From Bacteroidota bacterium (GTDB lineage Bacteria; Bacteroidota; Bacteroidia; Flavobacteriales_D; Sanyastnellaceae): a stretch of DNA of 11,519 nucleotides. Below, piece by piece: positions 8,752-11,519 of the stretch. The DNA lies in NCBI GenBank assembly GCA_027618855.1, contig JAQCID010000018.1, forward strand, positions 1-11,519, read 5' to 3'. The number at the start of each line of letters is the position of its first letter. Position 1 is the first letter of the stretch. The position numbers and the translations under genes were made by a program. The notes beneath the pieces were generated by a model that was not told where the DNA came from, did no database searches, and saw nothing but the letters and a program-made list of their open reading frames with translations.

Positions 8752-8785
8752 ATTAGGTGACAGGTTTTAGGTCTTTATTAGGTGA
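8752..8785 (+). repeat. Three TTAGGT copies, two within a perfect ATTAGGTGA direct repeat
   Basis: ATTAGGTGA occurs at 8752-8760 and 8777-8785, and a third TTAGGT core lies between them at 8767-8772. All are in the same orientation, with core starts 14 and 11 bases apart, about 65-95 bases before the SprB-like gene's ATG. Direct repeats at near-helical spacing can form an operator or iteron-like binding site. The region is A/T-rich, so chance is possible, and no factor can be named. Confidence 0.3.
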
Positions 8786-8848
8786 AATCCGTTAATTTGC
8801 GGTCTTGAATTGATTCCGACTTCTACTTTGAATATTTCTACTACTTGC

Positions 8849-11248
8849 ATGAATTTTCGCCTCCTAATTATAGGGTTTGCTGTGATGTTTGTTTCTACGA
8901 CAAACGCCCAGATGACGGGTATCACTTTTGAAGTAGATACTGCATTCTACGGACCTAACACGCCTTCTCCAGAAGATACGTTTGATCCATTGGGGACTTT
9001 GGATGGTTATGTAACCTACAAAGTGTACGCCGAGTTCACCAATACAACGGATGTATTGAGTGCAATCTATTCAGATGTTGCAGTCCTGGGTACGATCCCA
9101 ATGGAAATCGATGCTCCTTGTGGTTGTTTTAACCCTGTTGCCACGAGTGTTTTGATGGATGCGTCTAACTCAAGCTTTTTTTGGGATGCTTTTCCGTTGT
9201 GGCAATATGACTCCTATTGGACAATAGGAATGGAAAGCAGCGATGCGCCGGGTGACATCCCACAATCGATTGACCTTCCTGATGGTTCCGACATCTGTTC
9301 TAGTTCAATCTCTGATGGCGCACTCTTTGTTTTGTCTTCGCCCATCAATGCTGTTGCCGGCACTGATTTGCGGATTTTAATAGCGCAAGTAACAACCTGT
9401 GGTGATTGGTGTTTGGGAGCTAGCTTTCACGTCTTTGTAGAAGGGGTGCAAGCAAACCCTCAATTCTTTGAGCCGACAGAGCAAATCTGTATTTCCAACC
9501 CATGCGAACCATATATTTCGCAGGATGCGACAGTGAGTGGTGCGGTTCTTCCTTGTGCTGGTGGTTCTTCTACCGTAGAAGTGGAGTTTTTAGGTGTAGG
9601 TGACCCCTCGCTTGCGACATATGTTCTTTTAGACCAAGGCGGAGAGGTAATTGTAGGGCCTCAGGGCAGTTCTTCTTTCGATGACTTGTCTCCCGGAAAT
9701 TATTCGATGGTCATCATGGATGAATTTACATGTATTGATACGACCTCCTTTGCCGTAACAGCACCTGGTCCTATCCTGGCTGAGTTTGAGCTTGTTTCTG
9801 ACAATGACTGCTTCGGAGAAGGTGATGCGACAGTGTGTCTTTTAGCTCCAGGAGCATCTGGTGGTTCTGGAGATCTGCTTATATCAGTGTTAGACCCTGT
9901 CGGTTCGGATGTCGCTTCAGTGGGTGGGGCAAATGAATGTTGGACCGATTTGGTTTGCCAAGATGGAGATGGATCGTTTACATTTTCTATAAATGATTCA
10001 GAAGGGTGCGCTTTAGATACCGTTTTATTCGTGAATTGTCCTTTGCCGATCGAGGCTCTTGTCACAACAATCGATATTGATTGCCAAGGAAACGCCAATG
10101 GATCTATTGGTGCCGAAGCTTCTGGTGGTTCGGGGGATTTATTTATCGTTGTAAACTCAGATACACTTCTTCTTCCAGACACTGTCCAAGGACTTGTTCC
10201 AGGCAATTACAATGTGCAAATCATTGACATTTTTGACTGCTCAACAGGAACTGAGGTGGTCGAAGTTTTGGAGCCAGATGACATTACACTTCAGATTGTT
10301 TCTGCAGCACCCATCACTTGCGGAAGTGATTGTAATGGAGCAGTAGACTTGCTTTATTTTGGAGGTACGGGCTTTTTAACACTTGAAATTACAGATGCGT
10401 TAAGCGGATTGATTGCCTCAAGTCAAGACAGTCTTTGTGCTTCGGAATATGTTGCGTCAATTATGGATGACAACGGTTGTATTACAAACGAACCTTTCCT
10501 CATTGATGCACCCCCTCCACTTACATTCCTTATTTCGACGACATCAGCAACTTGTACAGGCATGAGCAATGGGTCTGCAGATATATTTCCTGCTGGAGGA
10601 ACTGGAGAGCTTACTTGGATGGTCACAGATACATTGGGCAACGTAGCAAACCTCAACAACCTCAGTGAAATGACCTATACGGCCATCGTTACAGATGTGT
10701 TGGGATGTCAGATTACGGATACATTCTCTATTGACGTTGCAATCATTACAGATATGATTCTAACCACTTTTCCTTCTCCTGTAACTTGTTGGAACGCTGA
10801 GGATGGAACGATTACTGTATCCATTGATGGTGGAGATTCTCCTTTTACTTACTTATGGAGCGATCCTTTTGATCAAACTTCCTCCACTGCAATTGGTCTC
10901 ACAGAAGATACTTACACAGTGACAGTAACGGATGCGGTGGGCTGTAATCTAACTGTGTCGGAAGCGATAACGCATATAGAAGGTTGTCTTTTCATCGCAG
11001 ATGCGCTTACGCCAAATGGAGATGGATATAATGATGAATGGATCGTAGGAGGTTTGTTAGACTTTCCTCAATCTGAAGTTAAAGTGTATAACAGATGGGG
11101 ACAATTGTTATTCTTCTCAGATGAAGGGGATGTGCATTGGGATGGTCGATTCAACAATCAACGTCTCCCTGTAGCAGACTATTATTATACGATTGAGTTG
11201 AGCCCATACGACCCGCCGATTACGGGTACGGTATCTCTTAAATACTGA
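8849..11248 (+). CDS. SprB-repeat surface adhesin with CHU_C (type B T9SS) domain
   Basis: A 799-residue exported protein resembling SprB-type cell-surface adhesins, which take part in gliding or attachment. The ATG at 8849 is preferred because it opens directly into a signal peptide (MNFRLLIIGFAVMF, cleavage likely at TNA|Q near residue 20). An in-frame TTG at 8810 would add 13 polar residues in front of it. Residues about 22-218 form an N-terminal region of unknown fold with several Cys (CGC at 91-93, then Cys150, 184 and 188). Six SprB-like repeats of about 75-90 residues follow (about 225-712). They share a Cys near the start, a GG-S/T-G core and a closing pattern like YTVTVTDAVGC; the first is the most divergent. 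The CHU_C domain (about 714-799, ADALTPNGDGYND, VYNRWG) predicts T9SS export. The PorP/SprF-family gene starts 4 bp after its stop, repeating the sprB-sprF arrangement. The ligand is unknown. Confidence 0.92.
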   Translation: MNFRLLIIGFAVMFVSTTNAQMTGITFEVDTAFYGPNTPSPEDTFDPLGTLDGYVTYKVYAEFTNTTDVLSAIYSDVAVLGTIPMEIDAPCGCFNPVATSVLMDASNSSFFWDAFPLWQYDSYWTIGMESSDAPGDIPQSIDLPDGSDICSSSISDGALFVLSSPINAVAGTDLRILIAQVTTCGDWCLGASFHVFVEGVQANPQFFEPTEQICISNPCEPYISQDATVSGAVLPCAGGSSTVEVEFLGVGDPSLATYVLLDQGGEVIVGPQGSSSFDDLSPGNYSMVIMDEFTCIDTTSFAVTAPGPILAEFELVSDNDCFGEGDATVCLLAPGASGGSGDLLISVLDPVGSDVASVGGANECWTDLVCQDGDGSFTFSINDSEGCALDTVLFVNCPLPIEALVTTIDIDCQGNANGSIGAEASGGSGDLFIVVNSDTLLLPDTVQGLVPGNYNVQIIDIFDCSTGTEVVEVLEPDDITLQIVSAAPITCGSDCNGAVDLLYFGGTGFLTLEITDALSGLIASSQDSLCASEYVASIMDDNGCITNEPFLIDAPPPLTFLISTTSATCTGMSNGSADIFPAGGTGELTWMVTDTLGNVANLNNLSEMTYTAIVTDVLGCQITDTFSIDVAIITDMILTTFPSPVTCWNAEDGTITVSIDGGDSPFTYLWSDPFDQTSSTAIGLTEDTYTVTVTDAVGCNLTVSEAITHIEGCLFIADALTPNGDGYNDEWIVGGLLDFPQSEVKVYNRWGQLLFFSDEGDVHWDGRFNNQRLPVADYYYTIELSPYDPPITGTVSLKY

Positions 11249-11252
11249 AACG

Positions 11253-11519
11253 ATGACACGACTACTCATTGCCTTATTTTGGATTTTTATTTTTTCCGCT
11301 CCGCTTCAAGCGCAACAGCGATTTAGAAGGACTTCTTTTCCCGTAAATTCTTTTCTGATCAACCCAGCGGTTGCAGGTACAGAACCTGTCACAGTATTCG
11401 GTTCTTCATATCGCCATCAGTGGGCAGGTTTTGACGGAGCTCCTACGACCACTGTATTTAGTGCGCATAGCTCATTCCCAAACCAAATTGGAGGTGGGAT
11501 CATTGTATACAATGACGAC
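11253..11519 (+). CDS. PorP/SprF-family type IX secretion outer-membrane protein (3' partial)
   Basis: Only the first 89 residues are present; the frame is still open at the window edge. The N-terminal signal peptide (MTRLLIALFWIFIFSAPLQA, cleavage likely before QQRF) is followed by the characteristic start of PorP/SprF proteins: the FLINPAVAGTEP stretch, then YRHQWAGFDGAPTT, then a Ser/His-Ser segment and a Gly-rich strand (GGGIIVYNDD). Family members are outer-membrane beta-barrels of about 300-350 residues. SprF in Flavobacterium johnsoniae is needed to export SprB, and partners of this kind are usually encoded next to CHU_C-type cargo. The ATG lies 4 bp after the upstream adhesin stop, so co-transcription is very likely and this protein probably handles that adhesin. 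The fragment is too short to separate PorP from SprF subtypes. Confidence 0.9.
   Translation, partial: MTRLLIALFWIFIFSAPLQAQQRFRRTSFPVNSFLINPAVAGTEPVTVFGSSYRHQWAGFDGAPTTTVFSAHSSFPNQIGGGIIVYNDD

Larger units (their letters stand above)
8515..8848. other. Divergent intergenic region between icmF and the SprB-like gene
   Basis: This 334-bp stretch separates the icmF start (minus) from the SprB-like gene start (plus), so it should hold promoters for both. I see a Bacteroidota-type -7 box for icmF and three TTAGGT copies near the plus-strand gene. A partial match, TAATTTG at 8793-8799, is one base shorter than the TAnnTTTG consensus and lacks a clear -33 TTG, so it is only a weak candidate for the plus-strand promoter. 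No convincing gene, tRNA, hairpin terminator or cobalamin riboswitch is visible. The longest small frame noted (ATG at about 8598, plus strand) encodes only 18 residues. Confidence 0.6.

Noticed and set aside
8810..8848. TTG at 8810 as start of the SprB-like gene
   Set aside because: It adds 13 polar residues before a normal signal peptide; the ATG at 8849 gives a cleaner N-terminus.
8515..8848. Cobalamin riboswitch upstream of icmF
   Set aside because: No recognisable B12 box or long structured leader; the candidate promoter leaves a leader of only about ten bases.
9850..10146. Near-identical DNA segments encoding SGGSGDL as a mobile or recombination repeat
   Set aside because: They are equivalent positions in neighbouring SprB protein repeats and need no separate explanation.
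9700..10206. 168-codon minus-strand open frame inside the SprB-like gene
   Set aside because: It is antisense to repeat-coding DNA, is rich in Ser/Pro/Thr as expected from complementing Gly/Asp/Ser repeats, and has no start context.

Overview
The window looks like chromosomal DNA from a member of the Bacteroidota, most likely a marine flavobacterium-like lineage. The main evidence is the type IX secretion system (T9SS) signature. One protein ends in a type A sorting domain, two end in the gliding-motility-associated (CHU_C, type B) domain, one carries SprB repeats, and the last gene is a PorP/SprF-family outer-membrane protein. Base composition is moderately low in G+C, Shine-Dalgarno motifs are largely absent, and the three complete signal peptides each leave glutamine as the likely first mature residue, a known habit of this phylum.

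Layout: (1) Positions 1-4937, plus strand: two tightly spaced genes for exported proteins. The first, cut at its 5' end, is a lysyl oxidase with an EF-hand/dockerin-like segment and a type A sorting domain. The second, 3 bp downstream, is a CotH-type kinase with a lamin-tail domain, a hexosaminidase-C-like domain, three basket-type beta repeats and a CHU_C domain. (2) Positions 4909-8514, minus strand: icmF, encoding the fused isobutyryl-CoA mutase and its G-protein chaperone, followed 8 bp later by a small two-helix membrane protein that can only be read through with a +1 frameshift at CCC-TGA. (3) Positions 8515-8848: a divergent intergenic region with a possible icmF promoter and a cluster of TTAGGT repeats. 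(4) Positions 8849-11519, plus strand: a SprB-repeat surface protein with a CHU_C domain, followed 4 bp later by the start of a PorP/SprF gene that runs off the window.

How the genes may work together: the lysyl oxidase and the CotH kinase appear co-transcribed and both are exported by T9SS, so they could modify the same extracellular proteins, one by oxidative cross-linking and one by phosphorylation. This is inference, but it is the most unusual combination here. The SprB-like protein and PorP/SprF protein form the standard adhesin plus partner pair. IcmF is a cytosolic, B12-dependent acyl-CoA enzyme with no evident functional link to its neighbours. The small frameshifted gene behind it is the main sequence-level oddity.
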